A stretch of DNA of 64,000 nt, from the NCBI RefSeq assembly GCF_026341125.1, contig NZ_JAPEOR010000001.1, positions 62,001-126,000 on the forward strand, in the 5' to 3' direction. The notes beneath the pieces are model-generated. The model ran no database searches and had not been told where the DNA came from. It was given only the letters and a program-made list of their open reading frames with translations. Position numbers and translations under genes: made by a program. How positions within the stretch are numbered: the stretch's first letter is position 1; every line of letters starts with the position of its first letter. Positions 6,305 through 14,580 of this stretch are shown here, one piece after another. This stretch comes from Streptomyces sp. NBC_01142. GTDB lineage: Bacteria > Actinomycetota > Actinomycetes > Streptomycetales > Streptomycetaceae.

Positions 6305-7633
6305 ATGTACTTCACAGACCGAACCGACGCGGGCCGGCGACTCGCCGCACGGCTGAACCACCTCAAGGGCCAAGACCTGGTGGTCGTGGGACTTCCCCGC
6401 GGCGGCGTCCCGGTCGCTGCGCAGATCGCAGAGGCCCTGGGCGCTCCGCTCGACGTCTGCCTCGTAGGCAAGCTGGGGGTGCCCTTCCAGCCGGAGCTGG
6501 CCATGGGCGCCATCGGCGAGGAAGGCGTGCGCGTCGTCAATGAACCGGTGGTGCGGGGCATGGGTGTGACGGACCGTGATCTGGCGGCGGTGGAGGAACA
6601 CGAGCGCGGCGTCCTGGAGCAGCGCGCCCGCCGCTATCGGGGCGAGCGGCAGCCGGCCCGGTACGAGGGACAGACGGTTCTGGTGGTGGACGACGGTCTG
6701 GCGACCGGCTCCACGGCACTGGCGGCCTGCCGGATTGCGCGCGCCCGCGGCGCGTCGCGGATCGTGCTGGCGGTTCCCGTGGCGCCGCACGACTGGTCGG
6801 CCCGCCTCGGAGGCGAGGCGGACGAAGGCGTCTGTCTGCACACCCCCCGGCAGTTCCACGCCATCGGTGAGTTCTACGCGGACTTCGGGCAGACGAGCGA
6901 CGAGGAGGTCATCGCCTGCCTGGAGCACAACCGCGTGGCGCACGCCACGTCCGACGCGCCGCCGGCCGCGGGCAGCGCCTCCCCGGAGCACGATTCCCTG
7001 CCCTATGACAGGTCGGTCCGGATAGCGGCCGGAGGCGCTGCGCTCGACGGGCGGCTCACGGTGCCCCGCGGTGCCCCCGGGGTCGTCCTCTTCGCCCACG
7101 GCAGCGGCAGCAGCAGGAAGAGCCCGCGCAACCGATTCGTCGCCACCGGGCTGAACCGCGCCGGTCTGGGCACCCTTCTGTTCGATCTGCTCACCGAGGC
7201 CGAGGCAGTGAACCGGGACAACGTGTTCGACACGGCGCTGCTCGCCCGCCGCCTGACCCAGGCGACCGAATGGCTGCGTGAACAGCCCGACACCCAGGGC
7301 ATGGAGTTCGGCTACTTCGGTGCCAGCACAGGCGCCGCCGCCGCGCTGTGGGCCGCGGCGGAGCCCGCCGCGGACGTCACGGCAGTCGTCTCCCGCGGAG
7401 GCAGGCCGGACCTGGCCGGCCTCAGGCTGCCGGAGGTGAAGGCTCCGACGCTGCTCATCGTCGGGGGTCGCGACCACCTGGTGCTGGACCTCAACCGGCA
7501 GGCCGCGGCGCGCCTGAGCTGCGAGCATCAGCTGGCCATCGTCGCCGGTGCCACTCATCTCTTCGAGGAACCCGGCACCCTGGAATCGGTCACCGAGCTG
7601 GCCACGGACTGGTTCAGCAGGCACCTGGCCTAG
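6305..7633 (+). CDS. Phosphoribosyltransferase fused to dienelactone-hydrolase-like domain
   Basis: A 442-residue two-domain protein starting MYFTDRTDAGRRLAARLNHL behind GGGAGG. Residues 1-215 are a phosphoribosyltransferase with the PRPP loop VLVVDDGLATGST near residue 125-137. Residues about 235-442 are an alpha/beta hydrolase with the nucleophile elbow GASTG (Ser about 341), an aspartate in VGGRDH (about 390) and a histidine in GATHLFEEPG (about 418). The substrate is unknown. Such fusions occur in actinobacteria as conserved orphans. The TAG stop lies inside the target duplication of an IS4-type element, so the insertion left the protein intact but cut it off from downstream sequence. Confidence 0.85.
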   Translation: MYFTDRTDAGRRLAARLNHLKGQDLVVVGLPRGGVPVAAQIAEALGAPLDVCLVGKLGVPFQPELAMGAIGEEGVRVVNEPVVRGMGVTDRDLAAVEEHERGVLEQRARRYRGERQPARYEGQTVLVVDDGLATGSTALAACRIARARGASRIVLAVPVAPHDWSARLGGEADEGVCLHTPRQFHAIGEFYADFGQTSDEEVIACLEHNRVAHATSDAPPAAGSASPEHDSLPYDRSVRIAAGGAALDGRLTVPRGAPGVVLFAHGSGSSRKSPRNRFVATGLNRAGLGTLLFDLLTEAEAVNRDNVFDTALLARRLTQATEWLREQPDTQGMEFGYFGASTGAAAALWAAAEPAADVTAVVSRGGRPDLAGLRLPEVKAPTLLIVGGRDHLVLDLNRQAAARLSCEHQLAIVAGATHLFEEPGTLESVTELATDWFSRHLA

Positions 7634-7635
7634 TG

Positions 7636-9112
7636 CCAATACCGGTGACTTTGGTGTTTTCGGATCGTTGGGTGAGGTGTGCCAAGGCCCGGACAGGTGA
7701 AGTCGTCAGCAGGCGAGCGGTTGTCGGATCGGATTGCGGTCGGGGTGCTGACCCGCGCGTTTCCGCCGGAGTTGGTGGACGAGGTGATCGCGGAGTGCGG
7801 TCGGGCCGAGCAGCGGCACAGGCTGCTGCCGGCTCGGGTGGTGGTCTATTTCGTGCTGGCGATGTGTCTGTTCTCCGGTCAGGGATATGAAGAGGTCGGG
7901 CGGCTCCTCACCCATGGGCTGGAGCGGATGGGGCGGTGGAAAGGGCCGTGGCGGGTGCCGACCACCGCGGCAATCGGCCGGGCCCGTCTGCGGCTGGGCC
8001 CGGAGCCGCTCAGGGGCCTGTTCACCAGGGTGTGCCGTCCGGTAGCGACCGAGAACACGAGCGGGTCCTGGTACCGCCGGTGGCGGCTGGTCGCGGTGGA
8101 CGGCACCACCTTCGACCTGCCCGACACCGAGGCCAACGCCGCCTTCTTCGGGCGCCCCGGCGTCAGCCGCGGGCAGGAGAAGAGCGCCTACCCACAGGCG
8201 AGGGTGGCCGCGCTGGTCGAGTGCGGCACCCACGCGGTCTTCGCGGCTGAGACCGGGCCGCTGGCCGTCCATGAAACGGTGCTGGCCCAGCGCCTGTTCA
8301 GCTCGCTGACGCCGGGGATGATGCTGCTGGCGGACCGGGGCTTTCACGGCTTCGACCTGTGGCGGGCCGCCGCAGCGACCGGCGCCGACCTGCTGTGGCG
8401 GGTCAAGAATGATGCTGTCCTGCCCATCCGGGCCTTGCTGGTGGACGGCTCCTACCTCTCGGAGATCGTCGCCGCCAGGGACAAGAACCGCCGCGCGGAC
8501 CCGGTCAGGGTCCGCGTTATCGAGTACACCCTCGGCCGCGACGGCAGCGGCACGGTCTACCGGCTGATCACCACCGTCCTGGACCCACGGGCCGCGTCGG
8601 CCACATCGCTGGCCGCGCTGTACGCCCAGCGGTGGGAGATCGAGAGCACGCTGGACGAGATCAAGACCCACCAGGGCGGGCCCCGCCTCGTCCTGCGCTC
8701 CCAGCACCCTCGCGGGGTCGAGCAGGAGATCTTCGCCTTCCTGCTGGTGCACCACGCACTGCGGGACCTGATGCACCAGGCCGCACGGCAATCGGACCAG
8801 GATCCCGACCGGATGTCCTTCACCCGCACCCTGCGCATCATCCGCCGCCACGTCACCGACCAGGCGGCGTTTTCCCCCCTCCCGGCTGGCCCGCGCACTC
8901 ACAGCGGCCCTGCGTGAGATCCGAGAACGCCCCCTGCCCCCACGCCGATTGCGCTCCAGCCCCCGCGTCATCAAACGCAAGATGTCCAACTGGAAACTCA
9001 AACGCACCGAGCACCGCAACCCGCCCCGGCAGGACACCCCCACAGTGACGCTGGTCGGACCGACCAAGACCAGACCGACCCGCCGAGAAAAAGCCTAAAT
9101 CACCGGTATTGG
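7636..9112 (+). mobile_element. IS4-type insertion sequence with target duplication
   Basis: The ends are CCAATACCGGTGACTT (7636-7651) and the inverse of AAATCACCGGTATTGG (9097-9112), 16-base inverted repeats with one mismatch. The 8-base sequence GCCTAGTG flanks both sides (7628-7635 and 9113-9120). The element is 1477 bp and carries one transposase gene. The duplication includes the stop codon of the preceding hydrolase fusion. Intact ends and direct repeats indicate a fairly recent insertion. Confidence 0.85.
7679..9098 (+). pseudogene. IS4-family transposase split by a one-base frameshift
   Basis: The first frame (7679-8917) encodes MPRPGQVKSSAGERLSDRIA and the DDE core: LVAVDGTTFDLPDT (D), LLADRGFHGFDLW (D) and YAQRWEIESTLDEIKTH (E). 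After DQAAF the frame drifts into PLPAGPRTHSGPA and stops. The true C-terminus continues one base on, as RLARALTAALREIRERPLPP, then VIKRKMSNWKLKRTEH, stopping at 9098. The switch lies at a TTTTCCCCCC run near 8871-8880. It is either an inactivating single-base insertion or a programmed slip; the family normally makes one uninterrupted protein, so I favour mutation. Confidence 0.75.
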
Positions 9113-9188
9113 GCCTAGTGCTTCGTTTCCTCTCCCGATCTTGCCTGGTCGGGGGCATGGTGGTCTGGTCGGTATGAAGCTCGGGTAG

Positions 9189-9239
9189 GTGGAACGGCTC
9201 CGGGGTGAGTTATCGGAGTTCGTTGCGGATGTGTTTGCT
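9189..9239 (+). pseudogene. Scrap of an IS701-type transposase N-terminus
   Basis: From GTG 9189 the frame reads MERLRGELSEFVADVFAGD, which resembles the opening of IS701-family transposases in Streptomyces as I remember them. Similarity ends within about 17 codons where another reading frame takes over. The rest of the transposase is absent, so this is a deletion scar directly after the IS4 element. Confidence 0.4.
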
Positions 9240-9780
9240 GGCGACGGTGGCCCTCTTCGGCGGCACCGTGCTGGGCGGCTGCTGGGACGTGTTCGCTCTG
9301 GTGCCCGGCCCCTGCGCGATGAGCCTCGAGGTTTCCTTCGTACGCGACACCTTGCTGCGCATCGTCGTGGCCGGTACCGCGAGCGCCGTCGTGGGCGCCG
9401 GGGCGGCCGCGACGGCCGGTTCGTGGTGGGCGCGGCGCCGAATCCCCGGGACGCCGCCGGTGTCCGTGCCCGTCTCCCGTCGGCAGCGCGCTGTGCTCGG
9501 GCTGGCCGCTCTTCTGGCCGTCACCGTGGTGACTACGGGACTGGCGGTCCCTACGACGACAGCCACGGCCCAACCCCCCTCCGCCGTCCCGCCGACGGGC
9601 GCCGGTGGCGCCGCTGCCCCTGCCTGCAAGACGCTCGACGAGGTCATGGGCGCCGGGGACTCCATCAGCAGCGCGGACAAGAACGCCAACCTCTTCGAGG
9701 CCGTACGACTCGCCGCCGAGGGGGAAACGCCGTGCTGGCAAAGGCGATTCGGGATCTCTACGCGCCGTAACGACGAGTGA
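9205..9780 (+). CDS. Membrane or lipoprotein-like hypothetical protein, probably damaged
   Basis: A 191-residue frame (GTG 9205, alternative ATG 9229). It has a hydrophobic segment near the start ending in a lipobox-like LGGC (LLATVALFGGTVLGGCWDVF), a second hydrophobic segment (LLRIVVAGTASAVVGAGAAA), and a third (AVLGLAALLAVTVVTTGLAV). After an Ala/Pro linker comes ACKTLDEVMGAGDSISSADK. The first codons overlap the IS701 scrap, and the last dozen residues look out of frame, so both ends may be altered. I do not recognise the family; an exported or membrane-anchored protein is likely. Confidence 0.45.
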   Translation: MSYRSSLRMCLLATVALFGGTVLGGCWDVFALVPGPCAMSLEVSFVRDTLLRIVVAGTASAVVGAGAAATAGSWWARRRIPGTPPVSVPVSRRQRAVLGLAALLAVTVVTTGLAVPTTTATAQPPSAVPPTGAGGAAAPACKTLDEVMGAGDSISSADKNANLFEAVRLAAEGETPCWQRRFGISTRRNDE

Positions 9781-10267
9781 CCTGCAGGCGTTCAAGAGCG
9801 CCGGTGAACGGATCCGCGACCGCGAGGCTGGTGAGGTACTTCAGCTGAGCGGGCGTGATCGGCTCCTTCTTCGCCGCGGCCTTCCGCTTCGCGCTCTCCT
9901 CACGAATCCGCCCGTAGTACTCGTCGTTGGCCGCCTTGCGCTTCGCCTCCGATTCCGGACTGCGTCAGGTGACCTGCACGCCCTCGTGCCAGGTCTGGGT
10001 GCCGGGCTTGCCGGTGACCGCCTCCCACAGCGAGTTGGCCGTCAGCGCCGACTCGTCCACGCCCTCCGTCAGCCCGGGGCCCACCAGGCCGTAGTAGCCG
10101 GTCTTGCCCCGGGGGATCACGGTGAAGCCCGCGGGCACGGCGTGGACGGTGAGCCAGTCCTGCCCGCACCCGCAGTGGGTCGCGTGGTAGCGGCCCCACT
10201 TGCTCTCCAGCGGCTCGTACACGAGACGGTCGCCGTAGTACTTCGTATCCCTCGTGAATCCCGACAC
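9758..10267 (-). pseudogene. Hypothetical protein interrupted by an in-frame TGA
   Basis: The upstream part (10267 to 9965) reads MSGFTRDTKYYGDRLVYEPL, then HCGCGQDWLTVHAVPAGFTV, and ends WHEGVQVT before TGA. The same frame then continues without a break as SPESEAKRKAANDEYYGRIR and KKEPITPAQLKYLTSLAVAD until TAG at 9758. The second half has a lysine-rich coil and a plausible folded tail, so this looks like one gene of about 168 codons split by a nonsense mutation. It converges on and overlaps the 9205-9780 frame. Family unknown. Confidence 0.5.
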
Positions 10268-10450
10268 CGCCGCAGTTTCGCACCGCGCCCGGTCCCGGAA
10301 CAGTGGCCGTCACCCCTGCGGTGTGGATGGGAACATCGGAACGAAAACCGGCTCTACAGGCAGCCGTCACGGCTGTCGGTACAGCGGTCATCGGTGAGAT
10401 TGACCTTGGGGAGGCCGCAGATCACCCCGGTCGGCGCCGGCGCCTTGGCG

Positions 10451-10840
10451 CTATCGGGCGAGGAGGGCACTTACGGTCTTGCCGCCGGATGGCCGACGGG
10501 TCACCGCGGTGGCGCGGGCGAGGCGGTTGACCATGGGCCAGCCGAAGCCTCCGGTGCCGCCGTTCAGGTCGGGGGTGCGCATGCGCGGCAACTGCGGACT
10601 GGGGTCGTGCACGGCCACCTCGATGCTGTCCGGGTGCGCGGTCAGGTCCAGGGTGCAGGTGCCGCCGCCGTGGCGCAGGGCGTTGGTGACGAGCTCCGAG
10701 ACGACCAGGACCGCGGTGTCGGCAGCCTCGGCTGCGATCGGATGTACGAGACCTTCGAGGAAATCCCGGGTGCTCTCGCGTGCGCCGGCGACGGATGTCG
10801 CGGAGCGGACGGTTGCGACGTTGACGCTCATCGTGTCCAT
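10451..10840 (-). CDS. Anti-sigma-factor-like ATP-binding protein (HATPase_c_2)
   Basis: A 129-residue protein starting MDTMSVNVATVRSATSVAGA at ATG 10840 with AGGGTGA upstream. The GHKL fold is clear: TAVLVVSELVTNALRHGGG (N box with the E and N that bind Mg-ATP), SIEVAVHDPSPQLPRM (G1 region, D), and GGTGGFGWPMVNRLARATAV (G2). This is the RsbW/SpoIIAB-like class very abundant in Streptomyces, which acts as a kinase or anti-sigma factor in the cytoplasm. No partner anti-anti-sigma factor is adjacent. Confidence 0.85.
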   Translation of the reverse strand: MDTMSVNVATVRSATSVAGARESTRDFLEGLVHPIAAEAADTAVLVVSELVTNALRHGGGTCTLDLTAHPDSIEVAVHDPSPQLPRMRTPDLNGGTGGFGWPMVNRLARATAVTRRPSGGKTVSALLAR

Positions 10841-11426
10841 CAGGTCACCCTGGTCTCTGTCGTCAATGCCGGTCCTGTCTGCCCGGGCTTCTGCCCCGGC
10901 CTGCGGCCCGTTAACCCGTCGGCAGTGACGGCCTTGCGCCTGCCCTCGTCGCTGTTCTAGGTCGATTACCTCACCGTCGAACACGCGGAAATCTATGTCG
11001 GCCGGAATAGACATTGGGTGGTGGTGTGGTTATGGTTTCTCTCGTAGCCCAGAGAGACAGCAGGCCTGGCAGAGACGAACTGCCGGGCAGCAGTACACGC
11101 AGTTGCAGTGCGCAGGACGGTGCGGTGGTGGAGTTCCGAAGCCAGGGTTGTTGCAGGATGGCGACGGGACTGACGACCGGACCGGGTGGCCCGCAGTGAT
11201 CAGGGGCCGCCGTGAGCAAGACCGCAGTTATCGCAAGTGCAGTACCCGTAAGTGCAGTTCGCAGTACCCAGCAGTGAAGTCAGTGAGCAGCACCTCGGTG
11301 AAGGCGTCGGCTGCGGGCGCGCGCACCGGGAAGTTCGGCAGTGGGGTTCTAAGCCAGAGCAGACGCAGGACGGGCGACGGGGCTGGCTGCCGAAGAGTGG
11401 TGCTGTCGCAGGCCACTGAGCAGTTC

Positions 11427-11471
11427 GCAGTACCAGCAGTACGCAGTAGAGCAGTACCAGCAGTACGCAGT
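11427..11471. repeat. Two perfect 21-bp repeats in a GCAGT-rich tract
   Basis: Positions 11427-11447 and 11451-11471 are identical (GCAGTACCAGCAGTACGCAG plus T), giving a 24-base period. Related GCAGT motifs occur upstream at 11090-11130 and 11240-11280. No function is evident. Confidence 0.6.
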
Positions 11472-11696
11472 CCCCGTTGGTAAGTAGTTGATCAAGAGGG
11501 AAGAACGGAGGAGCCCAGCGCCATCAGGATCGCCCGGGCGGACGTCTTGAGCCCGGGTACCGCAGGACATCGATAGTGAGGTGGTCTTCGGTCAAGCAAC
11601 CGCGATCCCCGCATTCCCCGCCCTCTCCCGGGTGGGCATGCGGACACAGAAGGCCGGCGCAGTACCAGGGCCGGCAGATGGTGTAGCAGTTCCTTC

Positions 11697-11728
11697 GGGG
11701 CCCTGGTGCCATATGGCACCAGGGCCCC
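11697..11728. promoter_or_regulatory. Perfect 32-bp palindrome before the MerR gene
   Basis: The left arm GGGGCCCTGGTGCCAT is followed at once by its exact reverse complement with no spacer. It lies 25 bases before the MerR start, covering the expected leader or promoter. As DNA it could be an operator for a dimer; as RNA it would form a loopless hairpin. It has no T-run, so an upstream terminator is less likely. Confidence 0.55.
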
Positions 11729-11753
11729 TCCACGCGTTCCACAGAGAGGTGCA

Positions 11754-12089
11754 ATGACAGCAGACGACTCGTTCGGCCGTCTCGATGACGACGACTACCC
11801 CGCCTACACGATGGGCCGGGCCGCCGAGATGCTCGGCACCACCCAGGGCTTCCTCCGCGCCATCGGCGAAGCCCGCCTCATCACCCCACTGCGCTCCGCA
11901 GGCGGACACCGCCGCTACTCCCGCTACCAGCTGCGCATCGCCGCCCGCGCACGGGAACTCGTCGACCAGGGCACCCCCATCGAGGCCGCCTGCCGCATCG
12001 TCATCCTCGAAGACCAGCTCGAAGAAGCCCAGCGCATCAACGCCGAATACCGCCGCACCGCCGAATCAGCGAAACCGCCCGTGGCTTGA
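11754..12089 (+). CDS. MerR-family (BldC-like) DNA-binding protein
   Basis: A 111-residue protein starting at ATG 11754 behind AGAGAGG. The DNA-binding helix-turn-helix is YTMGRAAEMLGTTQGFLRAI followed by the wing ITPLRSAGGHRRYSRYQLRI, the typical MerR pattern ending in GGHRRY. A short helical tail (VDQGTPIEAACRIVILEDQL) follows and there is no effector domain. Such small MerR proteins are common in Streptomyces and are often found beside cold-shock genes, as here (12219). The 32-bp palindrome upstream may be its own operator. Confidence 0.85.
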   Translation: MTADDSFGRLDDDDYPAYTMGRAAEMLGTTQGFLRAIGEARLITPLRSAGGHRRYSRYQLRIAARARELVDQGTPIEAACRIVILEDQLEEAQRINAEYRRTAESAKPPVA

Positions 12090-12171
12090 GGCAGCGCGCC
12101 CGCCTTCGCCAACGTCTACGGCGTGGGCGTTCTGCTGTGCCGTGCCACAGGAACCAAGGCGATCACCTCTG

Positions 12172-12192
12172 CCTCCCGCACGTTGCGGGAGG
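12172..12192 (+). terminator. Short hairpin after the MerR gene
   Basis: CCTCCCGCA (12172-12180) and TGCGGGAGG (12184-12192) form a 9-bp stem with a CGT loop, between the MerR gene and the truncated cold-shock gene. Confidence 0.45.
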
Positions 12193-12218
12193 CGTACATC
12201 GGCTGGCAGGCATGAGAC

Positions 12219-12296
12219 ATGGCTACGGGAACGGTGAAGTGGTTCAACGAGGACAAGAGCTTCAGCTTCATCGCGCAGGACGGCGGAACAGACGTT
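12219..12296 (+). pseudogene. Truncated cold-shock protein gene
   Basis: The frame starts MATGTVKWFNEDKSFSFIAQ DGGTDV, the first third of a CspA-type OB fold including most of the RNP1 region. At about 12293-12298 it runs into the 3' end of a leftward gene, and the remaining 40 or so residues are lost. Compare the intact copy at 14319-14522. It is a deletion product rather than a functional gene. Confidence 0.75.
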
Positions 12297-12632
12297 CAGA
12301 CACTCGTCCAGGCTTCGAGGAAGGCTTTCCGTCCAGCGGGATCGTCCGACCTGCCGTCGGCGTGCAGGATGCGCCAGGCGGTGAGTTCGAGATCTCGGAG
12401 CCATAGTTCTCCGATGACCTGTGTCTTGAGGTCGGGAAGATGATCGGACTCGGCGAGGGCTTGACCGATCACCTCCCCGGCCGCGACCCGTTGGGGCGGG
12501 GGTCATCTCATCGACAGCCGAGAGGATCTGTCGGGCCAGGGCGGTTCCTTCGCCTGCCAGGGATTGCAGCACCTCAGCCTTCATGTTGGCAGGTAGCAGG
12601 TAGGCGGTGCCCGAGGACCTCCACAGTTCCAA
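12296..12632 (-). pseudogene. Unrecognised gene broken by a frameshift
   Basis: Reading leftward from TTG 12632, the product begins MELWRSSGTAYLLPANMKAE and continues to QILSAVDEMTP. At about 12500 the sensible frame shifts by one base and continues RVAAGEVIGQALAESDHLPD, KTQVIGELWLRDLELTAWRI and ends EAWTSV before TGA at 12296. The two halves join into one helical protein of about 112 residues. I do not recognise the family. Its 3' end abuts the truncated cold-shock gene, marking a deletion junction. Confidence 0.45.
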
Positions 12633-12642
12633 TCAGAAGTGC

Positions 12643-12858
12643 TCACCTGCCGCGGTGGGGGCAGGGAGCGCGGGCCAGCAGCCCGAGGAGATGGCCGATG
12701 GCCGCGTAGCCACCGGAGTGAGCAGCTGCGACGACTGCGATGCCGGCTACGCGCTCCACATCGAGATGGCTGGCTTCGAGGTCTGGAGCCAGACCCAACT
12801 GGTGTTCCAACTGGTCTGTGAAGGGGGCGGATACGTGGGGGCGGACTTCAGGAAGCAT
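12643..12858 (-). CDS. Small uncharacterised ORF
   Basis: A 71-residue frame reading MLPEVRPHVSAPFTDQLEHQ, then RVAGIAVVAAAHSGGYAAIG and HLLGLLARAPCPHRGR. The hydrophobic Gly/Ala-rich part could be a membrane segment or a buried strand-helix unit. It could extend upstream as far as GTG 13155. It lies just before the frameshifted gene on the same strand. I am not sure it is a real gene. Confidence 0.3.
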   Translation of the reverse strand: MLPEVRPHVSAPFTDQLEHQLGLAPDLEASHLDVERVAGIAVVAAAHSGGYAAIGHLLGLLARAPCPHRGR

Positions 12859-13074
12859 CGGCGATCCTTGCGGGTAGGCGAGCAGTGGTGCCCGTTCGGA
12901 AGCCCTGATCTTTCCCACGATCGGCCGGTCTGCTCGGCCTCGGGGGCCCATCGGCGGGACCAAGGGGACCGGAGTCCGCACGGCGGAGAGACAGTCCAGG
13001 CCCGGCGACTTGGGCCTGGATTTCAGGCCGGCTTCTCGAAAGGGCTGTCCTGTGAGGTCTCTTAGCATGAGCGC

Positions 13075-13905
13075 ATGATTGCCAGTGACGCCGAGGAGTC
13101 CGGGGGAGAACGGGAAGCCATGTGCCGTGACGCCGCTGAGGTCGAATGTGGCCACGTCGCCTCAGAGTGTGGAGAACACCGCGAAGTCGGGCTGGCCCTC
13201 GGGCCACGATGCGACGATGCAGGAGAAAAGGGTCACTCGGTTGCCGCTCTGGTGGAGCAGGCGGCCGACCTGGCAGAACCGATCAAGCCGAGGTTGCGTG
13301 GCTGGCTCCATGCCGGAATGGTCCCCACCGCGCTGATCGCAGGCATCGTACTCATCTGCCTGGCCGGCACCCCGCAGGCGACTTGGGCCTGCGCCGTGTA
13401 CGCGGTCACCGCCTGGCTGCTGTTCGCAACGAGCGCCATCTACCACCGCGGCACCTGGGGACCGCTCGGAGAGGCTCTTCTGCGACGTCTGGACCACGCC
13501 AACATTTTCCTGATCATCGCCGGCACCTGCACCCCCCTGGCTGTGCTTCTCCTGCCGCCGGACCAGAGGTCCATGCTGCTGTGGATCGTATGGACGGGCG
13601 CATTGGCCGGCATCGCGTTCCGGGTCCTGTGGGTCGGAGCTCCGCGCTGGTTGTACACCCCGTGCTACCTGGCCCTGGGGTGGGCACCGGTGCGCTACCT
13701 GCCCGACTTCCTGCATACCGGCGGAGCGGCCGTACTCACCCTGATCGTGGCCGGCGGTCTCCTCTACAGCGCGGGCGCAGTCGTCTACGCCCTCCAGCGC
13801 CCTGACCCCTCACCCCGCTGGTTCGGCTTTCACGAGGTGTTCCACGCGCTGACCGTGGCAGCCTTCACCGCGCACTACATCGCCATCTTCCTGAACATCT
13901 CCTGA
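13075..13905 (+). CDS. trhA: TrhA / hemolysin III family membrane protein
   Basis: A 276-residue frame; the conserved part starts near residue 70 (KPRLRGWLHAGMVPTALIAG), so a later start such as GTG 13252 is possible. The PAQR-type hallmarks are present: LFATSAIYHRGTW (S and H of the metal site), RRLDHANIFLIIAGTCTPLA (D and H), and a final FGFHEVFHALTVAAFTAHYI with the paired histidines. Seven membrane segments can be traced. The protein is thought to affect membrane energetics or lipid fluidity; the older hemolysin label is historical. Confidence 0.85.
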   Translation: MIASDAEESGGEREAMCRDAAEVECGHVASECGEHREVGLALGPRCDDAGEKGHSVAALVEQAADLAEPIKPRLRGWLHAGMVPTALIAGIVLICLAGTPQATWACAVYAVTAWLLFATSAIYHRGTWGPLGEALLRRLDHANIFLIIAGTCTPLAVLLLPPDQRSMLLWIVWTGALAGIAFRVLWVGAPRWLYTPCYLALGWAPVRYLPDFLHTGGAAVLTLIVAGGLLYSAGAVVYALQRPDPSPRWFGFHEVFHALTVAAFTAHYIAIFLNIS

Positions 13906-14318
13906 CCGCGCCCCCGATCTGTGTCGAGACCGGCTACGGGCCGACGCCGGGCGAGATGGTGCCACCGGAACAGTTGTGCCCTCCGAGCCCTGAGCGGCGC
14001 CCGCCTTTCCTGAAACGCTACGGTCCGGGTGGGGCAATATCTATGACCGCGAGATGAGGGTTTAACGCGCAGTGCGGGGAGTGTTTTTATGGCAACCAAC
14101 GGAGTGGAGTTATTTACCGCACATGGGCCGCTACCTCATGCTAATGTCGATCTCAGTTGCAGTTGTGGTTCCCAAAAACTTTCGAGCTCCTTCGCCGAAA
14201 TTTTCCGGCAATTGGAAGCTTTCTGTATTGCCGGTCTTTTTCCGGACGGGGCATCATCGCGGCGACCCGGTATCCGCACATCGCGGGTCCCGGCGTACTG
14301 CCCCAAAGGAGATATGAC
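13906..14318. other. Gap with probable long cold-shock leader
   Basis: No gene is supported in these 413 bases. The right part (about 14040-14318) is unusually AT-rich for this genome and leads into the cold-shock gene. Long structured leaders are typical of csp genes. Overlapping frames from 14072 and 14089 have no ribosome binding site. Confidence 0.4.
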
Positions 14319-14522
14319 ATGGCGTCAGGCACAGTGAAGTGGTTCAACGCGGCCAAGGGTTTCGGCTTCATCGAGCAGGACGGTGGGGGCGCCGACGTGT
14401 TCGCCCACTTCTCGAACATCGCCGCCCAAGGCTTCCGCGAGCTGCTCGAAGGCCAGAAGGTCACCTTCGACATCGCGACGGGCCAGAAGGGCCCGACGGC
14501 CGAGAACATCGTTCTCGCCTGA
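14319..14522 (+). CDS. Cold-shock protein (CspA type)
   Basis: A 67-residue OB-fold protein starting [20 protein letters not shown] at ATG 14319, eight bases after AAAGGAG. RNP1 (KGFGFI) and RNP2 (DVFAHF) are intact, so it should bind single-stranded RNA and DNA as a chaperone. It heads a conserved cassette: DEAD-box helicase, CBS protein and SCO5918-like protein. From memory, S. coelicolor has the same order around SCO5921-SCO5918. A very strong hairpin follows the gene, so the helicase is probably expressed separately or by readthrough. Confidence 0.93.
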   Translation: MASGTVKWFNAAKGFGFIEQDGGGADVFAHFSNIAAQGFRELLEGQKVTFDIATGQKGPTAENIVLA

Positions 14523-14538
14523 CGCTGACGCGGACTTC

Positions 14539-14580
14539 GTAGCTGGGGCCCGCATCCCTCGGGGTGCGGGCCCCAGCTAC
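14539..14580 (+). terminator. Strong hairpin after csp
   Basis: GTAGCTGGGGCCCGCA (14539-14554) pairs perfectly with TGCGGGCCCCAGCTAC (14565-14580) around a 10-base loop. The 16-bp stem starts 17 bases after the csp stop and fits a Streptomyces terminator or mRNA-stabilising hairpin. Confidence 0.8.

Larger units (their letters stand above)
10841..11753. other. Long gene-poor stretch with GCAGT repeats
   Basis: I find no convincing gene in these 913 bases. Possible frames are arginine-rich shadows. The stretch is marked by many GCAGT and GCAGTAC motifs between about 11080 and 11475, and ends in a 32-bp palindrome before the MerR gene. It could be decayed coding sequence or a regulatory region. 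Confidence 0.5.

Noticed and set aside
14089..14337. An 82-residue frame before csp
   Set aside because: It has no ribosome binding site, runs into the csp start in another frame, and better fits a long csp leader.
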